A stretch of DNA of 64,000 nt from Streptomyces puniciscabiei (GTDB taxonomy: Bacteria > Actinomycetota > Actinomycetes > Streptomycetales > Streptomycetaceae): NCBI RefSeq assembly GCF_006715785.1, contig NZ_VFNX01000001.1, positions 248,001-312,000 on the forward strand, written 5' to 3'. Positions 14,557 to 22,729 of the stretch are shown here, piece by piece. Every line of letters starts with the position of its first letter. Within the stretch, counting starts at the first letter, position 1. Below the pieces are notes generated by a model. The model was given only the letters and a program-made list of their open reading frames with translations. It had not been told where the DNA came from and did no database searches. A program made the translations under genes and the position numbers.

Positions 14557-15168
14557 TCAGTCGCCCCGTACGTCGGCGTGGACGACCTCGAACTCCTCCA
14601 GGGCGACGACCGTGCAGTGCGCCTTGGCCGCGCCCTCGCGCCGGATCGCCGCCTGTCCGGCACGGGACGCGGTGAGCGACGCGCGGTCGGCGAAGAGGAC
14701 CCCCGCCATGCCGCGGCCGCGTTCCCGGTCCACGAAGAGGGCCGCACCGGCGAATCCGGGCAGGACCTCCAGCCGGGGCAGCGCGCCGGTGTGGAAGGTG
14801 TCGGTGGCGAGGTCCGCGTCCGCCGGGTCGAACTCGAGCCGGGTGACCCGCAGCCCGCCGCCGGTGACGGGCCGGTGCGCGCGGTGGAAGACGGCGGCCT
14901 CGTAGTTCTCGACCGCGAGGGTCCCGGCGAAGGGCTGCAGCAGCTCCGGCCGCCGGGCGCTCATCACCTCGTCGCTGATGCGGCGCGCGTCCGCGGACTC
15001 CCACCAGCTGACCGTGAGCAGTTTGCCGAGCTCACGGTCGACGAAGACGCCCGCACCCCGGTAGCCGGGCCGTTCCTCGAGCAGGTCGTGCCCCCGTGTG
15101 TTCAGGGCCCCCACGGCCGTGCCCAGCCGCGCCGGATCGCCGGTCGCGTACACCGTGCGTACGAACAT
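14557..15168 (-). CDS. Tandem ABM-like (dimeric alpha/beta barrel) protein
   Basis: A 203-residue protein made of two related halves. Each carries the pattern pgFxGAxxFVDRExGr followed by a hydrophobic strand: GYRGAGVFVDRELGKLL in the first half and GFAGAALFVDRERGRG in the second. This is the layout of a fused pair of ferredoxin-like ABM domains, as in antibiotic-biosynthesis monooxygenase-like or stress proteins. The ATG at 15168 has GGAGGCGAGG in front. No cofactor motif is visible. It stands alone, convergent with the aldo/keto reductase. The fold is reasonably supported; the function is unknown. Confidence 0.7.
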   Translation of the reverse strand: MFVRTVYATGDPARLGTAVGALNTRGHDLLEERPGYRGAGVFVDRELGKLLTVSWWESADARRISDEVMSARRPELLQPFAGTLAVENYEAAVFHRAHRPVTGGGLRVTRLEFDPADADLATDTFHTGALPRLEVLPGFAGAALFVDRERGRGMAGVLFADRASLTASRAGQAAIRREGAAKAHCTVVALEEFEVVHADVRGD

Positions 15169-15345
15169 GCGCCTCGCCTCCCGGAGCGGCGGCCCCGCCG
15201 ATCGACGCGGCAGGGACATCCGGAAAAAGTGGTCTCCTTCAGTGTTGCCACGGTCTCAAATCCCCGCAATACGCACAGCTTTCGGGAGCCCGCAACCGCA
15301 GGGTTGACGCGGACATGCAGATGGGTCCACGGTGTACGGCACCTG

Positions 15346-15364
15346 GTAAGGAAACTTTCCTAAC
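15346..15364 (+). promoter_or_regulatory. CsnR-type operator in front of chitosanase
   Basis: A 19-base dyad centred on GGAAACTTTCC with one mismatch between the outer arms, ending 17 bases before the chitosanase GTG. It matches the AGGAAACTTTCCT box bound by the ROK-family repressor CsnR upstream of chitosanase csnA in Streptomyces lividans. At this position it would block transcription until chitosan oligomers are present. Confidence 0.75.
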
Positions 15365-15380
15365 AGAAGGGCCCCTCACA

Positions 15381-16088
15381 GTGCGCCTTCGAACCCTGAC
15401 CCTTGCCGCGGCCTCCGGGGCCGCCCTGCTCGCCGCCGGAGTGCTGCCCGCCCACGCGTCCGCCGGCCCGGCCGCGCGGACCGCTCCCGCCTCCGCCCAG
15501 GAGGGCTCGGTCAGCGCGGCCGATCTGCTCGCCAAGGTGAAGTCCTGTTCGCAGATATCCAACGGCAAGTACAAGACCGACGACGAGACGTCGGCCACGG
15601 TCCCCGTGTGCGGCAAGAACGGCGCGGTCTTCTGGAAGGCCGACATGGACATCGACTGCGACGGCCAGCGCACCACCAACTGCAACGAGAACCGCGACCC
15701 CTGGTACCAGGACGACACCGCCTTCCACCAGTCCGACGGCAAGCCGCTGAAGGCGGAATCGCTCCCGTACATCGTCGTCCCCAGCTCCAGCAGCATCTGG
15801 AACTACGCCGGCGCCGGCATCAAGGGCGGCGGCGTGGTCGCGGTCATCTACAACAACAAGGTGGAGTACGCCGTCGTCGGCGACACCGGCCCCACGAAGA
15901 TCATCGGCGAGGCGTCGTACGCCACCGCCAAGGCGCTCGGCATCGACCCGGACCCGAAGTCCGGCGGCGCCGACTCGGGCGTGACCTACATCCTGTTCAA
16001 GAACTCCCGGGTCTCCCCCATCGAGAGTCACAGCGCCGCGGTCTCCCTCGGGGACCAGCTGGCCAAGCAGTTCCTCGCCAACAACTGA
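15381..16088 (+). CDS. Secreted GH75 chitosanase
   Basis: An endo-chitosanase that cleaves beta-1,4-glucosamine chains outside the cell. The 235-residue product has a signal peptide (about 1-35). The GH75 catalytic domain contains VPVCGKNGAVFWKADMDIDCDG, with the conserved Asp cluster, and VVGDTGPTKIIGEAS with a conserved Glu. The GTG at 15381 has GAAGG about ten bases upstream. The CsnR-type dyad directly in front supports chitosan-dependent control. Size and motifs are normal for the family. Confidence 0.9.
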   Translation: MRLRTLTLAAASGAALLAAGVLPAHASAGPAARTAPASAQEGSVSAADLLAKVKSCSQISNGKYKTDDETSATVPVCGKNGAVFWKADMDIDCDGQRTTNCNENRDPWYQDDTAFHQSDGKPLKAESLPYIVVPSSSSIWNYAGAGIKGGGVVAVIYNNKVEYAVVGDTGPTKIIGEASYATAKALGIDPDPKSGGADSGVTYILFKNSRVSPIESHSAAVSLGDQLAKQFLANN

Positions 16089-16101
16089 CTAGCTCTGTAG
16101 G

Positions 16102-16803
16102 TCAGTTGGGCTGACCCAGCGGCCGTACGACCACGGTGTTGACGTCGACCCCGGCCGGCTGCCGGATCGCCCAGACCACCGAGTCGGCGATCTGGTCGGC
16201 GGTCAGCAGGTGCCCCGGGGGCAGGCTGCCGAGGCCGTCCCAGAACGGGGTCTCCACCCGGCCGGGGGCGACCAGCGTCACCCCGATCCCGAACTCCGTG
16301 ACCTGGCGCCGGGTGTTCTCGGCGAGCCCGGTGACCGCCCATTTGGTGGCGCCGTAGAGGTTGCCCGGGGTGTTCACGAACCCGGCGACGCTGCCGATCA
16401 GGACGATCCGGCCGCGGGACTCCTTCAGCGCCTCGACGGAGGCCCGGACGAGCAGGGCCGGGCCGAGGACATTGGTGAGCACCATCTCGGTCCAGCCGGC
16501 CGGGTCGCCCTCGGCGACGGTGTCGTGGGTGGCGAAGCCGGCGTTGGCGACGACCGTGTCGAGTCGGCCGTACGCCTTGAGCGTACGGCCGACAGCGTCC
16601 TGTACGTCGTCGAACGCCGACGCGTCCCCGGCGACCGTCAGCAGTTCCTCGGGATTCCCGAGCCCCTCGGCGAAGTCCCGCAGCCGGGCCTCCGTACGGC
16701 CGGTGACGGTGACCCGGTGGCCGGCGGCCAGCAGCTGCCGGGTGACGGCGGCGCCGATGCCGGTGCCACCACCGGTGACGAGTGCGACCGGAGAGTCGTT
16801 CAT
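16102..16803 (-). CDS. SDR-family oxidoreductase
   Basis: A classical short-chain dehydrogenase of 233 residues. The nucleotide-binding motif TGGGTGIG is near residues 10-17, NAG follows the fourth strand, the catalytic Ser is in IGSVAG near 139, and Tyr and Lys are in YGATK near 153. The ATG at 16803 is preceded by GGGGA. It converges on the chitosanase gene with 13 bases between the stops. The substrate cannot be inferred, and no partner gene is adjacent. Confidence 0.9.
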   Translation of the reverse strand: MNDSPVALVTGGGTGIGAAVTRQLLAAGHRVTVTGRTEARLRDFAEGLGNPEELLTVAGDASAFDDVQDAVGRTLKAYGRLDTVVANAGFATHDTVAEGDPAGWTEMVLTNVLGPALLVRASVEALKESRGRIVLIGSVAGFVNTPGNLYGATKWAVTGLAENTRRQVTEFGIGVTLVAPGRVETPFWDGLGSLPPGHLLTADQIADSVVWAIRQPAGVDVNTVVVRPLGQPN

Positions 16804-16862
16804 GTGGGGTCCCCCTGTGTGTCGGTGAGGCCAGGAGTCCATCACTTGGAGCCCTCTCGAAG

Positions 16863-17198
16863 TCAAGTGCCGTCGCAGCTGGGGCGGTACGGCACCGACG
16901 GCAGGTACCGGCGCCAAGCCGCGGGCCCGACCCCGCCGCGCGCCCTCGAGCAGACGGCCGCAGCGACCCGCTCCGGGTCCAACGGCCGTCCAGGGGAGGG
17001 CAGATGCGCCGTGGCGAGGCGCAACTCCCCTGCTCCGGAGCCGAATCCGACGGCGAGCGCTGGGCCGTCCCCGGCCGGGATCGTCACCGGTGCGAGGCGG
17101 GGCTGCCCCGTCTCCCACACCTGGACGGACCCGTCCGGGGCGCCGGCCGCGAACAGCGCGCCGTCCCCCGAGGGCGGATCCGGATCCGCGCGAGGCGG
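16863..17198 (-). pseudogene. Remnant of a WD40-repeat protein C-terminus
   Basis: The reverse frame from 17198 to 16863 reads a WD40-like repeat end (GDGALFAAGAPDGSVQVWETG) followed by a second partial blade and the tail WRRYLPSVPYRPSCDGT. That tail closely resembles the end of large actinobacterial WD40 or AAA-WD40 proteins (PxWxxYLPxxPYxxxC). There is no start codon or ribosome site in front and the frame is blocked by TGA at 17201-17199. The rest of the gene is missing, so this is a decayed fragment. The region from 17199 to 17361 shows no gene. Confidence 0.6.
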
Positions 17199-17361
17199 TC
17201 AAGCGCGGGGTGCTCGCCGGGCACTTCGAGGAGTGCCGGACCTGGGCGGTGCGGGCTGCCCGGGTGGGTGTGTTCGTGCGGGCGGGCGGTGCTCGGTGGC
17301 GCGGTCGGGCGGGCGGCCGGTGCCGGGGCATGCTCGGTGGTGCGCTCCCGGAGACACCGGG

Positions 17362-18273
17362 TCACACCGGCCGTACCGCCCGGTGCACCGTATGGGCCGC
17401 CAGTACGAACACATCGGGACGCCGGTGCAGGCTGCCGGGGTCGGTGGGGTCGAGGAGGCGGTCGAGGGTGGCCCTGTCCTCGGCGTCCAGGGCGTCGGCG
17501 TGGATGTCCCTGGTGCGGCTCAGCGCGCCGACGACGAATGCGCGGACCCGGTCCGGTACCGGGGCGGGGATGTCGAGGAGGAAGCTGCGGGTGCCCGTGT
17601 GCTTCAGGCCGGCCGCGGCCAGGAGGGCGGCCCAGTCCTCGGCCTCGGCGACCGCGCCCGGCAGCTCGGCGCGCATCCGCGCGAAGCGGTCCTCCTGGGC
17701 CACGTCGAGGCGGGCCTGCAGTCCGGGGCGGCCGAAGCCGATCTCGCGGGGCAGATAGCGGGCGTGCAGGCCGCCCTCCAGGATGGCCAGGGTGCCGCCG
17801 GGGGCGAGCCGGGCACCGAACGCGGCGAGCGCGGCCCTCTGGTCGCCGAGGTGGTGCAGGCTGCGGCTCGCCCACAGCAGGTCGGCCGGATAGTCCAACC
17901 CGGCGAGGGATTCCGGAAGTTCGCCCACGAGGGTGTCGAAGCGGTCGGCGAAGCCCAGGCGGGTGGCCCGGTCCCGGGCGCGTTCCAGAAGCGGTGCGGA
18001 GGCGTCGGCGGCGACCACCCGCGCGCCGGGGAACGTCTCCGCCATCAGGCAGGCGATCACTCCGGGCCCGCTGCCCGCGTCCACGATCAGTCCCGGCTCG
18101 GTCACTTCCTTGCCCAGCCAGGCCAGGGCGCGCGCGTACGCGGGGGCCGACACCTCGGCCTCCGCCTCCAGGAGCGCCGCCATCGCGGCCCAGTCGACGT
18201 CGCCGCCGTGGGTGTGACCGTGACCGTGCCGTGTGGGGTGCCCGTGGTGATGGGCCTGGTGGTCGTGTGCCAT
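17362..18273 (-). CDS. Class I SAM-dependent methyltransferase with His-rich N-terminus
   Basis: A 303-residue methyltransferase with the SAM motif VDAGSGPGV, an acidic ribose-binding residue in VVAADAS, and the late motif LWASRSLHHLGD. The first 24 residues hold ten histidines in HxH patterns, a likely metal-binding tail such as is seen in Ni/Zn-handling proteins. The ATG at 18273 follows GAGAGG. It is divergent from the PhyH-family gene, 147 bases apart. The methyl acceptor is unknown. The His tail is odd and could be metal storage, a metal sensor or a chance extension. Confidence 0.82.
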   Translation of the reverse strand: MAHDHQAHHHGHPTRHGHGHTHGGDVDWAAMAALLEAEAEVSAPAYARALAWLGKEVTEPGLIVDAGSGPGVIACLMAETFPGARVVAADASAPLLERARDRATRLGFADRFDTLVGELPESLAGLDYPADLLWASRSLHHLGDQRAALAAFGARLAPGGTLAILEGGLHARYLPREIGFGRPGLQARLDVAQEDRFARMRAELPGAVAEAEDWAALLAAAGLKHTGTRSFLLDIPAPVPDRVRAFVVGALSRTRDIHADALDAEDRATLDRLLDPTDPGSLHRRPDVFVLAAHTVHRAVRPV

Positions 18274-18420
18274 GTCGCTCAGCCTCTCGCTCGGATGCGG
18301 CCAGAGTGCGACGGCACACGAGGAGACGCCAGTTTCGTTGCCGGTGCCGCAAAAAGGGTGCCGGAACGGCAAGGAAAATCCGGGTGCGCGCGAGCGGGCG
18401 CGGCGCCAGTATGGGGCTTC

Positions 18421-19185
18421 GTGGACGACGAACCGGTGCAGCGCTTCCTCGACGACGGCTTCGTGAAGATCGACGGCGCGGTCCCGGCCCCTGTCGCCGA
18501 GGACTGCGCCAGGCTGCTGTGGCGGGAAACCGGTTACGACCCGGACGACCCGGGCACCTGGAAGGATCCCGTGGTGTGGGTCGGGGACATGGCCCAGGAG
18601 CCGTTCGACGCGGCGGTCAACTCCCCTGTGCTGCGCGAGGCGTTCGATCTGCTCGTGGGTGAGGGCCGATGGACTCCGCGCCGTTCGCTGGGCACGTTCC
18701 CGCTGCGCTTTCCGCACACCGAGGAGCCTGACGACGCCGGGTGGCACATCGAGGGCAGCTATCTGCCGCAGGGCGAGACCTGGTACTTCGCCAACCTGCG
18801 CTCGCGGGACCGCGCGCTGCTGATGCTGTTCCTGTTCAGCGAGGTCACCGAGGCCGACGCCCCGACGCGGATCCGGGTCGGCTCGCACCTGGACGTGCCG
18901 CCCCTGCTGGAGCCGTACGGCGAGGCGGGGGCGTCCGTCCTGGAGCTCGGTCCCCGGCTGGACCGGGCCACGGCCCACCGGCCGCTCGCCCACGCCACCG
19001 GCCGCCCCGGTGACGTCTTCCTCTGCCACCCGTTCCTGGTGCACGCGGCCCAGCCGCACCACGGCACCCGGCCGCGTTTCATGGCGCAGCCGCCGCTGTA
19101 TCCGGCGGTGCCCTTGGAGCTGGAGCGGCCGGACGGCACGTACGCGCCGGTGGAGCGCGCGATCCGCCGGGGTCTGCGCCGGTAG
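18421..19185 (+). CDS. Phytanoyl-CoA dioxygenase (PhyH) family protein
   Basis: A 254-residue Fe(II)/2-oxoglutarate-type oxygenase. The proximal iron motif reads GWHIEGS, so the expected HxD is HxE here; the distal histidine is in HPFLVHAAQPHHGTRPRFM, followed by the arginine expected to bind 2-oxoglutarate. The GTG at 18421 fits the family start (VDDEPVQRFLDDGFVKIDGAV), although the ribosome site is weak. It converges on the GH6 gene with 35 bases between the stops. HxE ligation is known in clavaminate synthase, so activity is still plausible. The substrate is unknown. Confidence 0.82.
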   Translation: MDDEPVQRFLDDGFVKIDGAVPAPVAEDCARLLWRETGYDPDDPGTWKDPVVWVGDMAQEPFDAAVNSPVLREAFDLLVGEGRWTPRRSLGTFPLRFPHTEEPDDAGWHIEGSYLPQGETWYFANLRSRDRALLMLFLFSEVTEADAPTRIRVGSHLDVPPLLEPYGEAGASVLELGPRLDRATAHRPLAHATGRPGDVFLCHPFLVHAAQPHHGTRPRFMAQPPLYPAVPLELERPDGTYAPVERAIRRGLRR

Positions 19186-19220
19186 GAGCCGACCCCGGCG
19201 GAGGTCACCGGGTCACCGGG

Positions 19221-20969
19221 TCAGGGCAGCGGCGGATACGCGTTCTGCATCAGCTGCTGGAACTGGGCGGAGAACCAGTGCCCGGCCAGCGGCGCGTTCG
19301 GCAGCGCACCCGTGGGGTTGTTGCCGTTGCGGGCGTTGCCGCCGTAGGTGGGGTCACACATCCGGTCGAAGCCCTTGCCCTCGTCATTGGCGATGGCGGT
19401 GCTGGAGCCGTCGGACTCCCCCGGCGCCTTGGCCCACACATAGGCGTCGATACCGGCGGCCGGCGCCGCGGTCGGCCGTTCGCCGAGGCCCGCGCCGCTC
19501 TGGTTGCACCAGTTGCCGACGTGGATGCGCCGGTCGGTGCGGCCGCCGTTGACATAGTCGTCCACGGAGGTCAGCGGGCCGGGACCGGTGGGCCGTGCGG
19601 TGCCGCCCCAGCCGTTGCGGGAGGTGTCGATCAGCATGCCGAGGCCGGAGCCGAACCCGGCGGCGATCAGCTTGTCCCGCAGGGCGAGGGCGTACGACTG
19701 CTCGTCCACGTACTGGTTCCAGTCCACCCACTTCGACTGGCGCACGGTCGTGCCGTTCACCGTGTCGGTGACCTTGACGTACGGCTCCTTGGTGGCGCTG
19801 TAGTTGGCGGTGTTGACGATGAAGCCGGCCACGTCGTTCACGCTCGCGCCGTTCGTCGTCGCGACCTTGTGGAACTCCTGCACCGCCGGGCCGAGGTTGG
19901 TGTCCCAGCCGAGCCAGCCGTGGTGACCGGCGTCCACGTAGTTGTACACGTTGGGGATGGCCCCGAGCTTGTCCAGGGCGTAGGAGACGCCCTTCTCGTA
20001 GTTGCCGTTGTTCTTCATGGTCACGCAGGCGTCCGTGGTGGAGTTGGTGCCGCCGGCGTTGGTGACCAGGTTGGGCAGGGAGTCGGGCTCGATGACGGTC
20101 ACGATCCTCAGGGAGGCGTACGCCGGGTCGGAGAGGATCGAGGCGATCGGGTCGATGTACTGCGTCTTGTACCTGTCGATGTCGTCGGGGCCGAGTTCGC
20201 CGTTGGAGGCGAGGGCGGCGCAGTCGCGTCCGGGGAGGTCGTAGATGACCAGCTGGACGACCAGGTCGCCGGAGCCCTTCTGCTTCAGGGCCTCGTTCAG
20301 GTGGTCGCGCAGGCCCATGCCGCCGTTCACGCCGTTGATCGCGGCGATCCGGTCGAGCCACACGGCGGTGGGCTGGTCGGAGACGCGGCTGCCGCCCGGT
20401 TCGGCGGCGGCCTTCGCCGACCACTCGGGGTTCACATAGACCTTGGCCCCCGCGTAGGGGTTGTCGACCCGGCTGCCGGTACTGCCGCCGCCCGTGCCGC
20501 CACCGCCGGTACCTCCACCACCGGTACCTCCACCACCGGAGCCGCTGCCGTCGTCGACGTTGCAGGTGACGCCGTCGAGGGTGAAGGTGGCGGGCACGGC
20601 GTTGGTGCCGCTGTAGGAGGCGTTGAAGCCGAAGCGGACCGACCCGCCGGTCGCGAGAGTGCCGTTGTAGCCGGCGTTGGTGGCGGTGACATCGGCGCCG
20701 CTCTGGCCGACCTGCGCGTTCCAGGCGTCGGTGACCTTCTGGTTGCCCGCGTACGACCACTTCAGCGACCAACTCGACTTGGCAGCCCCGTTGTTGGTGA
20801 TGGTGACGGCGGCGGTGAAGCCGGTGTCCCACTGGTTCTGCACGGTGTAGGCGACGGTACAGGGGACGGTGGAGGTGGCGGCGCCGGCGGGTGCCGCGAG
20901 CAGCGCCGTCCCGGAGGTCCCGGCGACCAGCGCCAGGGCCGCGAGCAGCGAGGTTCTGGTACGACTCAT
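19221..20969 (-). CDS. Secreted GH6 cellulase (cellobiohydrolase/endoglucanase) with CBM2
   Basis: Cleaves cellulose with inversion from the non-reducing end. The 582-residue product has a signal peptide (1-31), a CBM2 (about 32-135), a Gly/Thr/Ser linker (about 140-165) and a GH6 domain (170-582). Catalytic-region motifs are VIYDLPGRDCAA and VIEPDSLPN, with NVYNYVDAGHHGWLGW. Its length and long loops favour the cellobiohydrolase branch. The ATG at 20969 has GAAGGA upstream. It is the second gene after GH5, 30 bases downstream, so probably one transcript under the CebR-type control region at 22476-22729. Confidence 0.92.
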   Translation of the reverse strand: MSRTRTSLLAALALVAGTSGTALLAAPAGAATSTVPCTVAYTVQNQWDTGFTAAVTITNNGAAKSSWSLKWSYAGNQKVTDAWNAQVGQSGADVTATNAGYNGTLATGGSVRFGFNASYSGTNAVPATFTLDGVTCNVDDGSGSGGGGTGGGGTGGGGTGGGSTGSRVDNPYAGAKVYVNPEWSAKAAAEPGGSRVSDQPTAVWLDRIAAINGVNGGMGLRDHLNEALKQKGSGDLVVQLVIYDLPGRDCAALASNGELGPDDIDRYKTQYIDPIASILSDPAYASLRIVTVIEPDSLPNLVTNAGGTNSTTDACVTMKNNGNYEKGVSYALDKLGAIPNVYNYVDAGHHGWLGWDTNLGPAVQEFHKVATTNGASVNDVAGFIVNTANYSATKEPYVKVTDTVNGTTVRQSKWVDWNQYVDEQSYALALRDKLIAAGFGSGLGMLIDTSRNGWGGTARPTGPGPLTSVDDYVNGGRTDRRIHVGNWCNQSGAGLGERPTAAPAAGIDAYVWAKAPGESDGSSTAIANDEGKGFDRMCDPTYGGNARNGNNPTGALPNAPLAGHWFSAQFQQLMQNAYPPLP

Positions 20970-20999
20970 GAGTGCGGGTTCCTTCTTCCGTCGTTGGGC

Positions 21000-22475
21000 T
21001 TACGGGTTCAGGGCGCGCAGGTGGTCGCGCAGCCCGGTGCCGTACGCGGTGGGTGTGCCGTCGTAGGCGGAGATCAGGGACGGGCCCGAGGAGCAGTCCC
21101 AGGTGTTCCAGGCCCAGCCCAGATAGGACAGGTTCCGGTCGTCGAACCACTTCATGACCTGGTCGACGAACGCGTGCGAGCAGGTGTTCTCGCCGATCTC
21201 ACCGGCGATCAGCGGTACCTGGGCAGCGACCGGGGCGAGGGTGGAGTTCCAGCAGCTCTCGGTCGAGCAGGTGTTGAAGTTGTAGACGTGATAGGCGGCG
21301 GTCAGATTGCCGGCCGGGTCGGTGGGCTTGTAGGTCAGCCACTGGCTGAGGTCGTTGGAGTACGCCGGCCCGCCGGCCATGATGACGTTCTTGGCTCCGG
21401 CGGACCGGATACTGTCGACGAGATCCTGCATACCGGCGACCTCGTACGAGATCCCGGGGCAGGTCCCGCCGTCCCGCCAGCACTTCCAGGCGTCCGTGGT
21501 GCTGGAGGTGGCCCGGTCCGGATAGGGCTCGTTGAACAGGTCGAACACCGGTGCCGGGTCGTCCTTGAAGGTGCCGGCCACCGACGCCCAGAACGACGGG
21601 CTGTACTGCCTGTCGGGCATCGGCTTCTGGCAGGTGGCGTGGACGTCCGAGCAGCCGGCCGAGTTGCCGGTGTACTGGCCGTAGGACCAGTGCAGGTCCA
21701 GGACCGGGGTCAGGCCGTGCGCCTCGACGCGGGCCACCAGGTCCTTGACGGCGGCTATGTAGTTGGCGCCTGCGTACTGGGGCTTGACGTTGGAAAGACC
21801 CAGCCAGCACTCCTCGTTGAGCGGTATGCGCACCGCGTCGGCCTTCCAGTCGGCGATCGCCTTGATCGCCGCGTCGTCGACCGGGCCGTCCCAGATGCCG
21901 TAGCCCTGGACACACATGAACTCGCCACCGGAGCGGTTGACGCCGAGGAGGCGGTGGTCCTTGCCGGCGGCGTCCACGAGCCTGTTCCCCAAGACGTGCA
22001 GGGCGGGGGCGGCGCCGCCGGAGGCCGGGGGCGGCGTGGTCGGGGGCGGAGTCGGCTCGGGGTCCGCATTGCAGGTGGTGCCGTTGAGCCTGAACACCGT
22101 GGGCGCGGTGTTGGTCCCCGCCCAGGAGGCGAGGAAACCGGCGGTGACACTCGCGCCGGTGCCGAGGGAACCGTTGTAGCTCTCGTTCCCGGCGCTCACG
22201 GTGCCGCCGGACTGCGACCACTGGGCGTTCCAGCCCTGGGTGACCTTCTGGCCGTCGGCGAAGTCGAAGGTGAGCCGCCAACCGCTCAGCGCGGACCAAT
22301 TGTTGGTGATCCTGACGGAGCCCTGGAAGCCGCCGTCCCACTGGCTGGTGACGGAGTACTCCACCGTGCACGCGGGCGTGGCTCCCTGGGCCGACACCAC
22401 CGGGACGACCGCGCTCGCCACGAGCGCGACCGCACCGGCGGCGGCTAAAAGTACTGAACGCGGGGGGTGTCGCAT
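21000..22475 (-). CDS. Secreted GH5 endoglucanase with CBM2
   Basis: An endo-beta-1,4-glucanase (retaining). The 491-residue product has a signal peptide (1-32), an N-terminal CBM2 (about 33-137), a Pro/Thr linker and a GH5 domain (about 160-491). The acid/base Glu is in DLFNEPYPD near 317 and the nucleophile Glu in LIAGEIGENTC near 424. The ATG at 22475 follows AAGGAG. A degenerate CebR-like site lies 49 bases upstream. It shares a divergent control region with GH48 and precedes GH6 in the same direction, so endo- and exo-acting enzymes are made together. Confidence 0.92.
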   Translation of the reverse strand: MRHPPRSVLLAAAGAVALVASAVVPVVSAQGATPACTVEYSVTSQWDGGFQGSVRITNNWSALSGWRLTFDFADGQKVTQGWNAQWSQSGGTVSAGNESYNGSLGTGASVTAGFLASWAGTNTAPTVFRLNGTTCNADPEPTPPPTTPPPASGGAAPALHVLGNRLVDAAGKDHRLLGVNRSGGEFMCVQGYGIWDGPVDDAAIKAIADWKADAVRIPLNEECWLGLSNVKPQYAGANYIAAVKDLVARVEAHGLTPVLDLHWSYGQYTGNSAGCSDVHATCQKPMPDRQYSPSFWASVAGTFKDDPAPVFDLFNEPYPDRATSSTTDAWKCWRDGGTCPGISYEVAGMQDLVDSIRSAGAKNVIMAGGPAYSNDLSQWLTYKPTDPAGNLTAAYHVYNFNTCSTESCWNSTLAPVAAQVPLIAGEIGENTCSHAFVDQVMKWFDDRNLSYLGWAWNTWDCSSGPSLISAYDGTPTAYGTGLRDHLRALNP

Positions 22476-22523
22476 GAGCGACTCCTTGCAGTTGGGCGCG
22501 CCGTGACGGACGCGTCGACTGAC

Positions 22524-22537
22524 CGGAACCGCTCCCA
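22524..22537 (-). promoter_or_regulatory. Degenerate CebR-like site upstream of GH5
   Basis: CGGAACCGCTCCCA matches 11 of 14 bases of TGGGAGCGCTCCCA, with the right half intact. It lies 49 bases upstream of the GH5 start. It may bind the repressor weakly or cooperatively with the perfect box at 22667. Confidence 0.5.
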
Positions 22538-22666
22538 CTGGTGCGAAGGAAGGTAGCGCCAAGTGCCCGGGATGCCCAGGGGAGTTGCTGACTTTTCCGC
22601 AACCGCCTCCGTCGAATCTTTTCGACTCTTCAAGCGCCTTGACGGCCCACAGGGACGTCATCACCA

Positions 22667-22680
22667 TGGGAGCGCTCCCA
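22667..22680 (+). promoter_or_regulatory. Perfect CebR box TGGGAGCGCTCCCA
   Basis: A perfect 14-base palindrome identical to the consensus bound by CebR, the LacI-family cellobiose/cellotriose-responsive repressor of streptomycete cellulase genes. It lies 50 bases before the GH48 start and 192 bases before the GH5 start. Confidence 0.9.
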
Positions 22681-22729
22681 CTGGTTCAAGCCTTGACTTC
22701 TCCCCCACGCCCCAAGGAGGAACCAGCAC

